Source: an uncultured Alphaproteobacteria bacterium (lineage in GTDB: Bacteria > Pseudomonadota > Alphaproteobacteria > RF32 > CAG-239). From it: a stretch of DNA of 54,483 bases. A program made the position numbers and the translations under genes. The stretch lies in assembly GCA_944391695.1 (NCBI GenBank), contig CALXUO010000055.1, forward strand, positions 1-54,483. The letters are read 5' to 3'. Under the pieces are notes generated by a model. The model saw nothing but the letters and a program-made list of their open reading frames with translations, searched no databases and was not told the origin of the DNA. Shown here piece after piece: positions 23,331-36,261 of this stretch (its first letter is position 1; each line of letters begins with the position of its first letter).

Positions 23331-24404
23331 ATGAAAATTTGGTTATTTTTTGTTTTGATTGTGTTTGCTTTTGTAAGCCAGGCGGATGAGGTTTCGCCGT
23401 GGGCAAATGTTTATGAGCAGGTTAAAAAAGCCTATGTTTATGATGTTCAATATGATGATTTGGCGGTGGCGGCACTAAAAGGATTGAAAAAAATTGATAA
23501 AGATTTGACCCTGGGTGATGATGATAAAAGACTAACTCTTTATTATAAAGGAAAAGTGGTTAAGGTGGAAAAAAAACCTCAAGATGATGAGCCAAAAGAT
23601 TGGGGACTTATAACCGATAATATGATAGCAAAGGCTTGTGAAATATCTGCTAAGACAGAAAGAAAAAGTTTTGAGATAAACTCCTTGTTGGCCAAAGAAA
23701 TGGTAAAAATTTTGGATAAAGATTCGAAATTTTATGGCGATTTGGATGAGGCAAACGGTATCAAAATAAAAAATGAAAGACAATTTGCCGCCAGAATGGA
23801 AGATGATATTCTTTATATTAAAATAGGTGCTTTTAACAAGCAAACCAAAAATGAAATGCTTGAAGCATTGAGTGAATATGCTGCCGCTAAGGCTTTGATT
23901 TTGGACTTGCGCGGCTCGGGCGGTGGTATGCTCGGCGAAGCAATAGAGGTGGCTGATTTGTTTTTGAATGAGGGAATTATCGCCTCAACCAAAGGCAAAA
24001 ACAGGGCAGAGGAAGTGTATTATTTGGCCGATAAAAATGAGCTTTTTGCCGGCAAGCCAATGGTTATATTGGTTGACGGAAATACTGCCTCGGCAGCAGA
24101 GGTCTTGGCAGTGGCTTTGCAAGAGCAGACAAGGGCAAAAATAGTCGGTACGGGAACCAAGGGAAAAGGAAGTATTCAAAAATTGATAAACATATATCCG
24201 GATAACGGAGTTTTGGCGGTTACCAATGCCTTTTTTGTGACACCATCGGGCGCGGAATTTAATCAAAAAGGAATAATTCCCGATGTTTGCACTTTTGGCG
24301 AGGTTAAATATATGAGTGATGATAAAAAATGTCCGGCCGAGGGACATGAAACGAGCGAAATTGAGCTTATCGAGGCCAAAAAAATGCTTAATTTGCTAAA
24401 GTAG
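23331..24404 (+). CDS. S41 family (C-terminal processing-like) peptidase
   Basis: A 357-residue exported serine protease. The signal peptide is residues 1-18 (cut near SQA-DE). The catalytic Ser lies in NTASAAEVLA and the Lys in GTKGKGSIQ, preceded by the substrate-binding LDLRGSGGGML. The usual PDZ domain is hard to see between residues 60 and 150, where the sequence is short and divergent, so it is smaller than typical CtpA. Its substrate is unknown. It abuts xthA with no gap. Confidence 0.85.
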   Translation: MKIWLFFVLIVFAFVSQADEVSPWANVYEQVKKAYVYDVQYDDLAVAALKGLKKIDKDLTLGDDDKRLTLYYKGKVVKVEKKPQDDEPKDWGLITDNMIAKACEISAKTERKSFEINSLLAKEMVKILDKDSKFYGDLDEANGIKIKNERQFAARMEDDILYIKIGAFNKQTKNEMLEALSEYAAAKALILDLRGSGGGMLGEAIEVADLFLNEGIIASTKGKNRAEEVYYLADKNELFAGKPMVILVDGNTASAAEVLAVALQEQTRAKIVGTGTKGKGSIQKLINIYPDNGVLAVTNAFFVTPSGAEFNQKGIIPDVCTFGEVKYMSDDKKCPAEGHETSEIELIEAKKMLNLLK

Positions 24405-24417
24405 ATGAAAATTAGGG

Positions 24418-24445
24418 TTGACATGGCGCAAAAAAAATGTATATT
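24418..24445 (+). promoter_or_regulatory. Strong promoter for rpmG
   Basis: TTGACA (24418-24423) and TATATT (24440-24445) are 16 bp apart, about 46 nt before the rpmG start. Confidence 0.65.
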
Positions 24446-24491
24446 ACGCTCAAATGTTTTGAATTGTAACCTTAATTTAAGAGTATGAAAA

Positions 24492-24659
24492 ATGGCTAAA
24501 GCAGTAAAAGTAAAAGTAAAATTGGAAAGTACGGCCGGTACGGGTACATTTTATCTTGCTGAGAAGAATCCGAGAACTCATCCGGAAAAGTTGACTTTGA
24601 AAAAATATGATAAGAAGTCTAAAAAACACGAAGAGTTCGTTGAGAAAAAATTGAAGTAA
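24492..24659 (+). CDS. rpmG: 50S ribosomal protein L33
   Basis: A 55-residue basic ribosomal protein. It starts MAKAVKVKVKLESTAGTG and contains the family segment TFYLAEKNPRTHPEKL; the C-terminus is KHEEFVEKKLK. It lacks the four zinc-binding Cys, so it is the zinc-free form. The gene is monocistronic, between a strong promoter and a strong terminator. Confidence 0.95.
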   Translation: MAKAVKVKVKLESTAGTGTFYLAEKNPRTHPEKLTLKKYDKKSKKHEEFVEKKLK

Positions 24660-24683
24660 TTATACTTTGAGATTCTTGGTTTG

Positions 24684-24714
24684 AAAACCGGCCTTGTAGT
24701 TGGCCGGTTTTTTT
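24684..24714 (+). terminator. Terminator after rpmG
   Basis: AAAACCGGCC pairs with GGCCGGTTTT and is followed by further T residues; a clean GC-rich stem. Confidence 0.8.
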
Positions 24715-24730
24715 ATTTACTTTTTAGGAG

Positions 24731-25669
24731 TTAATCGTCCAACAGATGTGCCTTGTGATATTCTTCTTTTAGGTGTTCAATCTCTACATTGGTGTAGCGC
24801 TGGGTCGTGGACAGGGACGCATGACCCAATAGTTCCTGAATGGAGCGCAAATCGGTTCCTTCCGCCAAAAGGTGAGTGGCAAAAGAATGCCTCAGAGCAT
24901 GAGGGGTCAGAGTATCGGGAAGCCCCAAACAGCTCCGAATCTTTTCCAATGTTCGTTGAACTATCCGCGGACTTATACGCTCGCCTCTTGCTCCTAAAAA
25001 CAAAGCGTCTCCTTGTTGTTGATGATAGGGGCAGGCCTCTAGGTAGGCGGCGATTTTTTCTTTAACTATGGGAAGTATGGGCACCAAACGTTCTTTGTTG
25101 CCTTTGCCTTTGATTTTGAGGAAATCGTTATGATTTATATCACCGATATTGAGTGACAGGGCTTCAGAAATTCGCAAACCACATCCGTATAATATTGTCA
25201 AAATGGCGACATCTCTAAGCCCCTGCCACTTGTCTTTGGCAAAATCCGTCGCGGCATCCAATAAATTGAGGGTTTGATCAACATCAAGTGCTTTTGGCAG
25301 AATCTTGTCCTTTTTGGGGGATGAGATAACGGTTATGGCTGTATTGTCAATTATATGTAATCGGTTGAGCCAATGAAAAAAACTTTTTAATGAGGAAAGC
25401 TCTCTGGCCAGTGATGATTTGCTTAAATGCCTTTGATTTTGCTGGCTTAAAAAAGCACGAAAAGTCCTGATATCTATAGTTTTAAGGTCGGTTATGGTGG
25501 GTAAATATCCAAGATATTTTTGCCAAAAGTAAAAAAAGAAAGACAAATCTCGGCCATAAGATTCAACCGTATGAGACGAATAGCCGCGTTCTTTTTCAAG
25601 CCACAGCTGCCAATCTTTGATAAGCGCCAAAACATCAGAGGTGCAATTGTATCTTATTTCTTGTTTCAT
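24731..25669 (-). CDS. xerC: Tyrosine recombinase XerC/XerD
   Basis: Site-specific recombinase that resolves chromosome dimers at dif. The 312 residues have the N-terminal core-binding domain (about 10-105) and a catalytic domain with the Arg in GCGLRISEALSL, Lys in KGKGNKERL, HALRHSFATHLL, LGHASLSTTQ and the nucleophile Tyr in RYTNV. Adjacency to priA is the usual position of xerC in alphaproteobacteria, which is why xerC is preferred to xerD. No mobile-element cargo adjoins it. Confidence 0.85.
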   Translation of the reverse strand: MKQEIRYNCTSDVLALIKDWQLWLEKERGYSSHTVESYGRDLSFFFYFWQKYLGYLPTITDLKTIDIRTFRAFLSQQNQRHLSKSSLARELSSLKSFFHWLNRLHIIDNTAITVISSPKKDKILPKALDVDQTLNLLDAATDFAKDKWQGLRDVAILTILYGCGLRISEALSLNIGDINHNDFLKIKGKGNKERLVPILPIVKEKIAAYLEACPYHQQQGDALFLGARGERISPRIVQRTLEKIRSCLGLPDTLTPHALRHSFATHLLAEGTDLRSIQELLGHASLSTTQRYTNVEIEHLKEEYHKAHLLDD

Positions 25670-25798
25670 GCTTTTTAGTAAAACACAAAATATTTAATAA
25701 ACGGTAATTTAATGATGTTTTTTGTGTGTAAATCGGAATGATATTTGAGAAACATAAATAAAATTGGTAAAATCGGCGGCAGATTTGGGAGATGTGAG

Positions 25799-27973
25799 AT
25801 GCAAATCGTGGGCGTATTGTTGCCGCTGCCGTTTAATGAACCGTTTGATTATAAAACAGAGGGCAAAGTATCTTTGGGAAGTTTGGTCAAAGTTCCGTTT
25901 GGAAGAGAAACTTTGGTCGGGGTTGTGTGGCAGCTTAACAAAAAAACTACGCTTGATGAGCAAAAGATCAAAAAAATAACAGAAATTATGCCTTATCCGC
26001 CGCTAAAAGAAAGTATGCGCAAGTTTGTGGAGTTTGTTGCTTCTTATAATATGGCATTCAAAGGTTTGGTGTTAAAAATGGTTTTGAGTGTCAGGCAGGT
26101 GTTTGATAATCCTCAGATGCTTAAGCTTTATGAATTATCGGGTAAAACGTTGAGCGAGGCGGGAATAAAAAATTCGGATGCCAGGTGGAGAGTTATGGAT
26201 TTTGTGAAATTTGCGCCGTTTAATCGCCAAGAAATTGCCGCGGGTGCCGGTGTGGGGCAGAGTGTAATAAAAACGCTTATTGAAAAAGGTGTTTTACGAG
26301 AGGTTTTGGTTGAAAAGAAGAAAGAATATCAAAAACCAATTTGCGGATTTCAAAAAGTTGAACTAACGGATGAACAAGAAAAAGCAGCCGCTTATTTGTG
26401 CTCCAAAATAGGTAATGGCTTTGATGTTACATTATTAAACGGTGTTACCGGCTCGGGCAAAACTGAAGTTTATTTTGAGGCGGTGGACAAAGCTTTTGCT
26501 TATGGTAAACAGGTGCTAATTTTGGTGCCGGAAATAGGCTTGACGGCGCAATGGTTGAAAAGATTTGAAACACGCTTCGGCGTAAAGCCTGCGGAGTGGC
26601 ATTCGGCTCTGAGCCAAAAAGAGCGGATTGACAATTGGAAGGCGGTGGCTCAAGGTGAGGCTAAAATTATCATAGGTGCCAGATCGGCATTGTTTTTGCC
26701 TTATCTTGATTTGGGGTTGATTGTGGCGGATGAAAGCCATGATGCATCTTATAAACAAGAAGATGTGGTGAACTATCAGGGCCGAGATATGGCAGTGGTA
26801 AGAGCCAAGTTGGAGCAAATACCGATAATATTATCTACGGCTACACCCGATTTGGAGACAATTTGCAATGTTGAGGAAGGCAAATATAATCAGGTTTGTT
26901 TGAAATCTCGTTTTGCTCATGCCGAGATGCCGGATATTAAAATTATTGATTTGAAAAAAGACAAGCCGGTTAAAGGATCTTGGGGCGTGTCTTGGCTATC
27001 GCCGACGTTGTGTAAAAAACTTAAAGTAAATTATGAAAAAGGTGAACAAAGCGTATTGTTTTTAAACAGAAGAGGATATGCGCCGCTTATCATCTGCCGC
27101 GACTGCGGACACAGAATCCAATGTCCGAATTGCACGGCGTGGCTGACTGAACACAAACGGGCGAATAAGCTTGTTTGTCATCATTGCGGTTATATGACGG
27201 ATATTCCAAACAAGTGTCCGGAATGCGGATCAGAGACAGGGTTGACGGCTTGCGGACCGGGAGTGGAGCGAATTGCCGAAGAGGTAAAATATCGTTTGCC
27301 GCTTGCCAGAATTAGGGTGCTGTCGTCTGATTTTGTTACCAATTTCAAAGAAGTACATGAAGTAGTTAAAGAAATGGAGGAGGGCAAAATCGATATTCTT
27401 ATCGGAACGCAGATTTTGGCTAAGGGACATCATTTTCCGGAATTGACTTTGGTGGGAATCGTCGATGCCGATTTGGGGTTGATGGGAAGTGATTTAAGAG
27501 CCGGCGAGCGGACGTATCAGCTGTTGTCCCAAGTTGCGGGCAGAGCCGGCAGAGGAAGCAAAAAAGGCGAGGTTTATTTGCAGACCTTGTATCCGGAAAA
27601 TGCAGTATTAAATGCTTTGGTAAACGGTAAAAAAGAAGAATTTTATCGCTTGGAAAAAGAATCGAGGAAAATCCTTAAAATGCCGCCGTTTGGTAAATTG
27701 GCGGCGGTGATCGTGTCGGGAATGAGGAAAGACGAGGTGGAGAAAGTTGCAATTTGGCTCGGACAAACGGCATTTAATGATGATAAAATTGTAACGCTCG
27801 GACCGGCCCCGGCTCCAATCTTTGTTTTGCGCAATAAATATCGCTATCGTTTATTGCTTAAGACTGCTAAAGATGTGAAAATTCAGGAGGTTTTGCGGCA
27901 GTGGATAAAAAGAGTAAAACTGCCATCGGCAGTAAGGGTTGAAATAGATGTTGATCCTTATTCTTTTTATTGA
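25799..27973 (+). CDS. priA: Primosomal protein N' (PriA helicase)
   Basis: 3'-5' helicase that restarts stalled replication forks. The 724 residues show an N-terminal DNA-binding domain (about 1-100), Walker A GVTGSGKTE, the Walker B box DESHD, the zinc-binding Cys cluster (CRDCGH, CPNC, CHHCGY, CPECG; about residues 435-480) and a QVAGRAGRG motif VI. The start at 25799 is set by TGGGAGATGTGAG; an in-frame ATG at 25745 adds a basic tail not typical of PriA. It is upstream of the atp operon. Confidence 0.93.
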   Translation: MQIVGVLLPLPFNEPFDYKTEGKVSLGSLVKVPFGRETLVGVVWQLNKKTTLDEQKIKKITEIMPYPPLKESMRKFVEFVASYNMAFKGLVLKMVLSVRQVFDNPQMLKLYELSGKTLSEAGIKNSDARWRVMDFVKFAPFNRQEIAAGAGVGQSVIKTLIEKGVLREVLVEKKKEYQKPICGFQKVELTDEQEKAAAYLCSKIGNGFDVTLLNGVTGSGKTEVYFEAVDKAFAYGKQVLILVPEIGLTAQWLKRFETRFGVKPAEWHSALSQKERIDNWKAVAQGEAKIIIGARSALFLPYLDLGLIVADESHDASYKQEDVVNYQGRDMAVVRAKLEQIPIILSTATPDLETICNVEEGKYNQVCLKSRFAHAEMPDIKIIDLKKDKPVKGSWGVSWLSPTLCKKLKVNYEKGEQSVLFLNRRGYAPLIICRDCGHRIQCPNCTAWLTEHKRANKLVCHHCGYMTDIPNKCPECGSETGLTACGPGVERIAEEVKYRLPLARIRVLSSDFVTNFKEVHEVVKEMEEGKIDILIGTQILAKGHHFPELTLVGIVDADLGLMGSDLRAGERTYQLLSQVAGRAGRGSKKGEVYLQTLYPENAVLNALVNGKKEEFYRLEKESRKILKMPPFGKLAAVIVSGMRKDEVEKVAIWLGQTAFNDDKIVTLGPAPAPIFVLRNKYRYRLLLKTAKDVKIQEVLRQWIKRVKLPSAVRVEIDVDPYSFY

Positions 27974-28051
27974 GGTTTGTTAATAAAAAAGAAACCAATT
28001 GATATATAAACTGGCGGAAGTTAATTTAGATAAGCAGAGAGTTGTGAAAAA

Positions 28052-28603
28052 GTGAAAAAAAATTCTAAAAGTAAAATAGCCCGTGTGTATGCAATAGCTT
28101 TGTATGAAGCTGCGGCAGATAAAGGCCGTGTCGATAAAGTTTGGAAAGATATCGGCAAGCTTGAAGTGCTTTTGGAAAAAGAACCGGAGCTTAAAGCTTA
28201 TCTGGCGAGTCCTTTGTGGAGCGAAAAAGATAAAAAAGATGTTTTGAAGAAAACGGCTGAAGCATTGGCTCTTGACGAGGATACAAAAAATTGTTTGCAG
28301 TTGGTGGTTCAAAACAACAGAGTATCTTATTTGCCGGATATATTGGACGGATTTGCCAGGGTTTATTATATGAAAAATAATATTGCCGAGGTGGAAGTGG
28401 AGACGGTTAGGGATTTGTCTGCCGCTCAGGATAAATGTTTGCGTGGAATTTTGCAAAAGTTGTTTGCTAAGAATATTGTGGTTAAATACAATATAAATCC
28501 GGCAATTTTGGGCGGTTTGCGTGTTAAATGCGGCTCAAAAATGTATGATGATTGTTTGGCTACAAAATTAAATTATTTGGAAAATGTGATGAAAGGTAAG
28601 TAA
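28052..28603 (+). CDS. atpH: F1F0 ATP synthase delta subunit
   Basis: The peripheral-stalk subunit that holds F1 to the b subunits. The 183 residues match the family: an N-terminal helical bundle starting [12 protein letters not shown] and a C-terminal segment [14 protein letters not shown]. It begins with GTG at 28052; no ATG is available in frame nearby, and AGAGAG lies upstream. It is the first gene of atpHAGDC, with 1 bp before atpA. The F0 genes are elsewhere, as usual in alphaproteobacteria. Confidence 0.9.
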   Translation: MKKNSKSKIARVYAIALYEAAADKGRVDKVWKDIGKLEVLLEKEPELKAYLASPLWSEKDKKDVLKKTAEALALDEDTKNCLQLVVQNNRVSYLPDILDGFARVYYMKNNIAEVEVETVRDLSAAQDKCLRGILQKLFAKNIVVKYNINPAILGGLRVKCGSKMYDDCLATKLNYLENVMKGK

Positions 28604-28604
28604 A

Positions 28605-30158
28605 ATGTCTGTATCTGCCAGTGAAATATCTTCGATTATAAAAGACAAAATTGCCCACTCGGATGCCAAGATTGATGTGGCTCAGGTGGGAAAGGTTTTG
28701 TCCGTTGGCGACGGTGTGGCGCGCGTGTATGGGCTTGATGATGTACAGGCCGGCGAATTGGTAGAGTTTGCGGGCGGCGTTAAAGGCATGGCCTTGAACT
28801 TGGAAGAAGATAATGTCGGCGTGGTTATATTTGGCTCGGACCAGGAAATTAAAGAAGGCGATATTGTTAAAAGAACCAACTCAATTGTTAGTGTGCCGGT
28901 CGGCAAAGAGATGCTTGGTAGGGTTGTCGATGCTTTGGGCGAGCCAATTGACGGGTTGGGGGCCATCAAAGCCAAAGAATACAGCCGTTCGGATATTAAA
29001 GCACCGGGAATTATTGCCAGACGTTCGGTACATGAGCCGGTGCAGACGGGAATTAAAATTATTGATTCGCTTATTCCTATCGGCAGAGGACAGCGTGAGC
29101 TTATTATCGGCGATAGGCAGACCGGTAAAACCGCAATTATTCTTGATACCATAATCAACCAAAAGAAGATTAATGATGCGGCAAAATCGGATAAAGACAA
29201 ATTGTATTGTGTTTATGTTGCCATAGGGCAAAAGCGCTCTACAGTTGCACAAGTAGTTAAAACCCTAAAAGACTATGGGGCGATGGATTATACAATCGTG
29301 GTGGCGGCAACTGCCTCGGATTCGGCGCCAATGCAATATATTGCTCCGTATTCAGGGTGTGCGATGGGCGAATTTTTCCGTGACAGAGGAATGCATGCCG
29401 TTATCTTTTATGATGATTTGTCCAAGCAGGCAACGGCTTATCGCCAGATGTCGTTGTTGTTGCGTCGTCCACCAGGACGTGAGGCTTATCCTGGCGATGT
29501 GTTCTATTTGCACTCTCGTTTGTTGGAAAGAGCTGCCAAGATGAGCGATGCCGAAGGTGCCGGTTCTTTGACGGCAATGCCGGTGATTGAAACTCAAGCA
29601 GGTGATGTGTCGGCTTATATTCCGACTAATGTGATTTCAATTACCGATGGGCAAATCTTTTTAGAAAACGGTTTGTTCTATCAAGGTGTAAGACCTGCCG
29701 TTAACGTCGGTATATCGGTTTCGCGTGTGGGCTCGGCAGCACAAATCAAAGCCATGAAACAGGTGTCGGGCTCGATGAAACTTGATTTGGCACAATATCG
29801 TGAGATGGCGGCATTTTCGCAGTTTGCATCGGATTTGGATCAGGCAACTAAAAACTTGCTCGCCAGAGGTGCAAGATTGACCGAAATGCTTAAACAACCG
29901 CAATATAAACCTATGGCGGTTGAAGAGGAAGTTGTGGCTATTTTTGCCGGTGTTAAGGGATATCTTGACAGTGTTGATTTGAGCAGAGTGCGCGAGTTTG
30001 AAGAAAGGGCTTTGCAAGATCTTAAGGCTAATCATAAAGACTGGCTTAAAGAAATTGTGGAGAAAAAAGTTCTTTCCGAGGATTTGGAGAAAAAGCTGAA
30101 CGCCTTTTATCAGAGTTTTTTGAGACGTTTCGGCGAAACGAACGGAAAAGCAGCTTAA
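28605..30158 (+). CDS. atpA: F1F0 ATP synthase alpha subunit
   Basis: Regulatory, non-catalytic nucleotide-binding subunit of F1. The 517 residues give the standard length: N-terminal beta barrel (about 25-95), Walker A GDRQTGKT (about 170), the conserved [10 protein letters not shown], the arginine-finger segment [11 protein letters not shown] and the helical C-terminus. It is tightly packed within the atp operon. Confidence 0.97.
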   Translation: MSVSASEISSIIKDKIAHSDAKIDVAQVGKVLSVGDGVARVYGLDDVQAGELVEFAGGVKGMALNLEEDNVGVVIFGSDQEIKEGDIVKRTNSIVSVPVGKEMLGRVVDALGEPIDGLGAIKAKEYSRSDIKAPGIIARRSVHEPVQTGIKIIDSLIPIGRGQRELIIGDRQTGKTAIILDTIINQKKINDAAKSDKDKLYCVYVAIGQKRSTVAQVVKTLKDYGAMDYTIVVAATASDSAPMQYIAPYSGCAMGEFFRDRGMHAVIFYDDLSKQATAYRQMSLLLRRPPGREAYPGDVFYLHSRLLERAAKMSDAEGAGSLTAMPVIETQAGDVSAYIPTNVISITDGQIFLENGLFYQGVRPAVNVGISVSRVGSAAQIKAMKQVSGSMKLDLAQYREMAAFSQFASDLDQATKNLLARGARLTEMLKQPQYKPMAVEEEVVAIFAGVKGYLDSVDLSRVREFEERALQDLKANHKDWLKEIVEKKVLSEDLEKKLNAFYQSFLRRFGETNGKAA

Positions 30159-30169
30159 AGGTGTGAATA

Positions 30170-32681
<2,512 letters not shown>

Positions 32682-32698
32682 TTTAGGGAAGCGGAGCG

Positions 32699-33223
32699 AT
32701 GGATAAGGAAATAAATTTGACGATTGCGTTGCCGGCAAAGGTTTATCTGGAAGAGAAGGTTTCCAGCGTGGTTATTCCGGCGGTGAGAGCGGCTGTCGAT
32801 ATATTGCCCAACCGCGCTCCGAGTGTGTTTGTGTTGGATTTTGGCGTATTGGAAATATTAAACGGCGACGGCTCGTTGAATAAGCGCTTCTTTGTCCAAT
32901 CAGGGATGGCCGAAATCGCGAATAATAACTGCAAAGTTTTGGTGCAGGGAATTGTGCCTTTCGGAGAGATTGATGTAAAAGCAGCGCAAAAGCAGGTGGG
33001 AACAGCTCAGAATGAACAAGAAAGGTTGTTCTATCAGATGATTCTTGATTATCAAAAAGGTATTCGTAAACGTTATTTACGGACGCTTAACTTGTTCTCG
33101 CGTAAGTCCGGACAACAGAAAACTTATGATGAGGTTATTTCCGAGATTCAATACAGTATTGATGAACTCAGAAAAAAGAATGACGAAAAAGATAATCCTG
33201 ATAATACAAATATGGGAGAGTAA
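32699..33223 (+). CDS. atpC: F1F0 ATP synthase epsilon subunit
   Basis: The regulatory rotor subunit. The first 90 residues fit the epsilon beta sandwich (INLTIALPAKVYLEEKVSSV, AVDILPNRAP), and helices follow. At 174 residues it is about 35 longer than usual, with an extended charged C-terminus ending in an Asn/Asp-rich tail. Sequence conservation is weak, so the assignment rests partly on its position directly after atpD. The ATG follows AGGGAAGCGGAGCG. Confidence 0.88.
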   Translation: MDKEINLTIALPAKVYLEEKVSSVVIPAVRAAVDILPNRAPSVFVLDFGVLEILNGDGSLNKRFFVQSGMAEIANNNCKVLVQGIVPFGEIDVKAAQKQVGTAQNEQERLFYQMILDYQKGIRKRYLRTLNLFSRKSGQQKTYDEVISEIQYSIDELRKKNDEKDNPDNTNMGE

Positions 33224-33225
33224 AA

Positions 33226-33741
33226 ATGTTTTTGGAAGCCGGACTTTTGACCAGACGCTCGGTGCGTCAGTTTGAAAAGGGCAAAAAAATAAGCAGAGAA
33301 GATTTTGAGGATTTGTTGAAAATCGCCATGTATGCACCATCGGGATGTAATCGGCAGCCGTGGGAATTTGTGGTGGTGGAAGATGATGAAACCAAAGATA
33401 AAATAATGCAGATTCATTCTCATGCTTCATTCTTAAAAGATGCTTCGGCGGCAATTGTGGTTTGCGGCGACACCAATCAACAATTGGATGAAAACTTTTG
33501 GGTGGTTGATACTTCGGCCGCGGTCGAAAATCTTTTGCTGGCAATCCATGGTAAGGGCTTGGGTGCTTGCTGGTGTGCCATCTATCCTTATGAAGAAAGG
33601 ATGAAAGAATTTCAAAAATTGCTTGGCTTGCCCGATAATGTTAAGCCTAATGCTTTGGTGGTGGTGGGATATCCTCTACAAACTCCGCCGCAACCCAAAG
33701 ATAGGTTCAGAAAAGAAAAAATTCATTACGGAAAGTGGTAG
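33226..33741 (+). CDS. Nitroreductase family protein
   Basis: A 171-residue FMN-dependent oxidoreductase fold. It has RRSVRQFEKGKKI at the N-terminus, APSGCNRQPWEFVVV for flavin binding and GLGACWCAIYP with the downstream VVVGYP strand. The physiological substrate is unknown; it may be a quinone, nitro compound or flavin. It begins 2 bp after atpC with GGGAG in front, so it rides on the atp operon and is followed by the operon's terminator. Confidence 0.88.
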   Translation: MFLEAGLLTRRSVRQFEKGKKISREDFEDLLKIAMYAPSGCNRQPWEFVVVEDDETKDKIMQIHSHASFLKDASAAIVVCGDTNQQLDENFWVVDTSAAVENLLLAIHGKGLGACWCAIYPYEERMKEFQKLLGLPDNVKPNALVVVGYPLQTPPQPKDRFRKEKIHYGKW

Positions 33742-33748
33742 TTAGAAT

Positions 33749-33776
33749 AGCCTCCATCTTTGGAGGCTGATTTTTT
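33749..33776 (+). terminator. Terminator of the atp operon
   Basis: AGCCTCC (33749-33755) pairs with GGAGGCT (33762-33768), followed by GATTTTTT. Confidence 0.8.
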
Positions 33777-33797
33777 GCTTGCAGAAAAGGCGATAAT

Positions 33798-34721
33798 GTG
33801 ATATATCAGCCAGAATTAGAAATATTTTTTATGTATAATTTTAAAAAAACTTTTTACGTATGGAAAAAAAAGGATTTTAGGTTCGCAAAAGTGATTGTTG
33901 ATTATTTTGCGGATAAAATTACAGCAAAGTTTTCGCTGGATAAACACTATAACAGAGTTGTGGCAATTGATGATGATGTATTCTCGGCTTTTGTTGCCGC
34001 GTGGTATTATCATCGTAGCAAACGTAAGTTTGGCTACTATCCCAAGGTTGATGCTATCGGAGGATATGGCTTGATGTCATCTAGGATTAATCCTAAAAAA
34101 GACGGAAAGCGAATCTCTGAAGCGGAAATGCTGGTTGAGGTATTGCTTAGACTTGGCGTTGCAAAAGAAGATATCGGTATTGTTTGCTCTGAAGGCACTA
34201 ATACCGGACAGAATCTTGCAGCTTATACCAAATTTCTCAAATTGGAGGAGGGTAAAACACAAAAAATTTTGTTTTGCACCACCAAACGGTTGGCTGGAAG
34301 ATTGTGGCTGACGCAAATTCAACAACAACCACAGCTTGATGCAGACTATGTGTGGGCGGACAGCGATTTGGGTGAATGCCAGTACTACAACGGCAAGGGT
34401 TTAGCTAAAGGTTTGCCGTATCTGTCGGAGGTTGCGTCAATTTATGACAGATATATGCGTTATGCCTATCCTGAAGAGGGACAACCACAGTTTATGGCAA
34501 AATTGGATGAGAATTTGCCTTATGATGTGGTCAAAGCTGGTAAACATTTGTGCAAAAATTACAAACTTAAGATGCCGGAGTTTTCTTTTTTGAAATTGTG
34601 GCAATTTGCCAGGATGTATGTTGCTTTTTGGCGTTACAGATATATTTGTGTTAATAATTTGGATTGTAATGTCAAATTTTGGCAATATCGTTTGAACCTC
34701 AAATATGGAATGAAATTATAA
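33798..34721 (+). CDS. DUF218 / YdcF-like protein
   Basis: A 307-residue protein with a DUF218-type core: VDAIGGYGLMSSRI near residue 80, then an Arg/Glu helix (SEAEMLVEVLLRLGV) and SEGTNTGQNLAAY, matching the usual nucleotide-like fold with its S-x-N-T motif. The long C-terminal half (after about 190) is not assigned. No N-terminal membrane helix is seen, unlike ElyC or SanA. The GTG start at 33798 is supported by AAAAGG seven bases upstream; an ATG at 33831 is possible. Function unknown. Confidence 0.65.
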   Translation: MIYQPELEIFFMYNFKKTFYVWKKKDFRFAKVIVDYFADKITAKFSLDKHYNRVVAIDDDVFSAFVAAWYYHRSKRKFGYYPKVDAIGGYGLMSSRINPKKDGKRISEAEMLVEVLLRLGVAKEDIGIVCSEGTNTGQNLAAYTKFLKLEEGKTQKILFCTTKRLAGRLWLTQIQQQPQLDADYVWADSDLGECQYYNGKGLAKGLPYLSEVASIYDRYMRYAYPEEGQPQFMAKLDENLPYDVVKAGKHLCKNYKLKMPEFSFLKLWQFARMYVAFWRYRYICVNNLDCNVKFWQYRLNLKYGMKL

Positions 34722-34759
34722 AAAAGGGGGAATTTGTTATCAGACAAATTCCCCCTTTT
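34722..34759. terminator. Long symmetric terminator, convergent genes
   Basis: A perfect 16-bp stem, AAAAGGGGGAATTTGT (34722-34737) with ACAAATTCCCCCTTTT (34744-34759), flanked by A and T. It ends both the DUF218 gene and the minus-strand aaxC. Confidence 0.85.
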
Positions 34760-34763
34760 GGGT

Positions 34764-36239
34764 TTAAATATTTACCAAACCTCTTACCATGGCATAAATA
34801 GCTGCTATGGCAATGATTACCAAAATTATGGCAAATACTTTTTCGGCACAGGTGAAAGCCTCTTCTTTGGGAGAGTTTTCTTTTCTGGCCCAAATATACA
34901 CCGGAATACCAAGTGCAATAATTATAACCGCAAGCATTAGGTATTGCAGGCCTGCAGCATAAATCAGCCACAAGGCATACAAAGCTCCCATGATGGCAGT
35001 AAATAATGCGCCGGCGCGTTTATACATAATATTACCCGGGTATTCGCCGTCTTCGCACATTTTCCACAAATAGGCGCAAGAGGCAAAATAGGCCGGCAAA
35101 ACCATTACGCTGGTGATAGACAACATGGTGTTCCAAGCATTGTTGGAAAAATAAACCAACAACAAGAACAGCTGCATGGCAACGGATGTTACCACCAAAG
35201 ACACCGACGGGGCCTCGTTTTTGTTTTCTTTGGCAAAGGCTTTGGGAAATGTTCCGTCTTGGGCTGCAGCTTGCGGAATCTGGACGGTTACCATGGTCCA
35301 GGCAAGCCAGCTGGTTAATACCGATATTACAAGCCCGATATTCATTACCCAAGCGCCCCATTTGCCTACAGACTGCTCCAAAATGCCGGCGGTTGACGGG
35401 TTGGCAACTGCGGCCAGTTCTGATTGCGACATATAGCCAAACGGCAATAATGACAGCAAAATATAGATTACTAAACATCCCAAAAAGCCCAAAATGGTGG
35501 CCGGGCCGATATCCGATGACGATTTGGCGCGATTGGACATGACAACGGCTCCTTCGATACCAATGAATGCCCACAAGGTTACCAGCATGGTGCTTTTGAT
35601 TTGGGTGCTTAAATCGCCCAATTTGGCTTTGGTGGCGATGGCTTCGCCCCAGAAATCAAAATCAAATTTGTCGAGCTGGAACAAAACTGCCATGATGATG
35701 ATAAACAAAACCAGAGGAACAATTTTTATAACTGTACCGATACTGTTGACGATACTGGCTTGTCTTACTCCTTTTAAGACTAAAAAGTTAAAGCACCAGA
35801 TGATTATGGAGCCGCCAATGATTGATGCAAGGTTGTTTCCACCGGCAAAATAGGGCGGAAAGAAATAGTTGAGGGCATCCATGGTGATTACGGCGTAACC
35901 AACGTTGCCGCATACTTGGCAGAGCCAATATGACCAGCCAATGGTGAAGCCGGCATAATGCCCGAATCCGGCACGGCTGTAGGAATATATTCCGGTGGTC
36001 AAATCAGGTCGGGCCATGGATAAAATAGAAAAAGTGCGGGCAATAAAATAAATGCCGATGCCGGTAATTGCCCAAGCCAACAACACAGCTCCGGCAGAGG
36101 CGCCTGAGGCCATGTTTTGGGGCAGAGAATAGATACCACCGCCAATCATTGAACTGATGACTATTGCCGCCAAGGCCAAAATGCCAAGCCCTTTGGAAGA
36201 GCTTTTGGCTGCGTTATCAGAAGGTTTTGTGTTTTTCAT
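34764..36239 (-). CDS. aaxC: Arginine/agmatine antiporter, chlamydial AaxC type
   Basis: A 491-residue APC-superfamily transporter with about 12 hydrophobic segments. The N-terminus has the substrate-binding glycine motif [20 protein letters not shown]. Further landmarks are [30 protein letters not shown] and [18 protein letters not shown] [15 protein letters not shown]. From memory these agree closely with Chlamydia AaxC, which swaps external arginine for internal agmatine. The gene lies 72 bp downstream of an AaxB-type decarboxylase on the same strand, which fixes the likely substrate. AAGGAAATAATATC precedes the ATG. Confidence 0.87.
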   Translation of the reverse strand: MKNTKPSDNAAKSSSKGLGILALAAIVISSMIGGGIYSLPQNMASGASAGAVLLAWAITGIGIYFIARTFSILSMARPDLTTGIYSYSRAGFGHYAGFTIGWSYWLCQVCGNVGYAVITMDALNYFFPPYFAGGNNLASIIGGSIIIWCFNFLVLKGVRQASIVNSIGTVIKIVPLVLFIIIMAVLFQLDKFDFDFWGEAIATKAKLGDLSTQIKSTMLVTLWAFIGIEGAVVMSNRAKSSSDIGPATILGFLGCLVIYILLSLLPFGYMSQSELAAVANPSTAGILEQSVGKWGAWVMNIGLVISVLTSWLAWTMVTVQIPQAAAQDGTFPKAFAKENKNEAPSVSLVVTSVAMQLFLLLVYFSNNAWNTMLSITSVMVLPAYFASCAYLWKMCEDGEYPGNIMYKRAGALFTAIMGALYALWLIYAAGLQYLMLAVIIIALGIPVYIWARKENSPKEEAFTCAEKVFAIILVIIAIAAIYAMVRGLVNI

Positions 36240-36261
36240 GATATTATTTCCTTATATTAAT

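Noticed and set aside
24731..25669. Integrase of a mobile element
   Set aside because: The recombinase has XerC features and sits beside priA as in core genomes, far from the tRNA-linked repeats.
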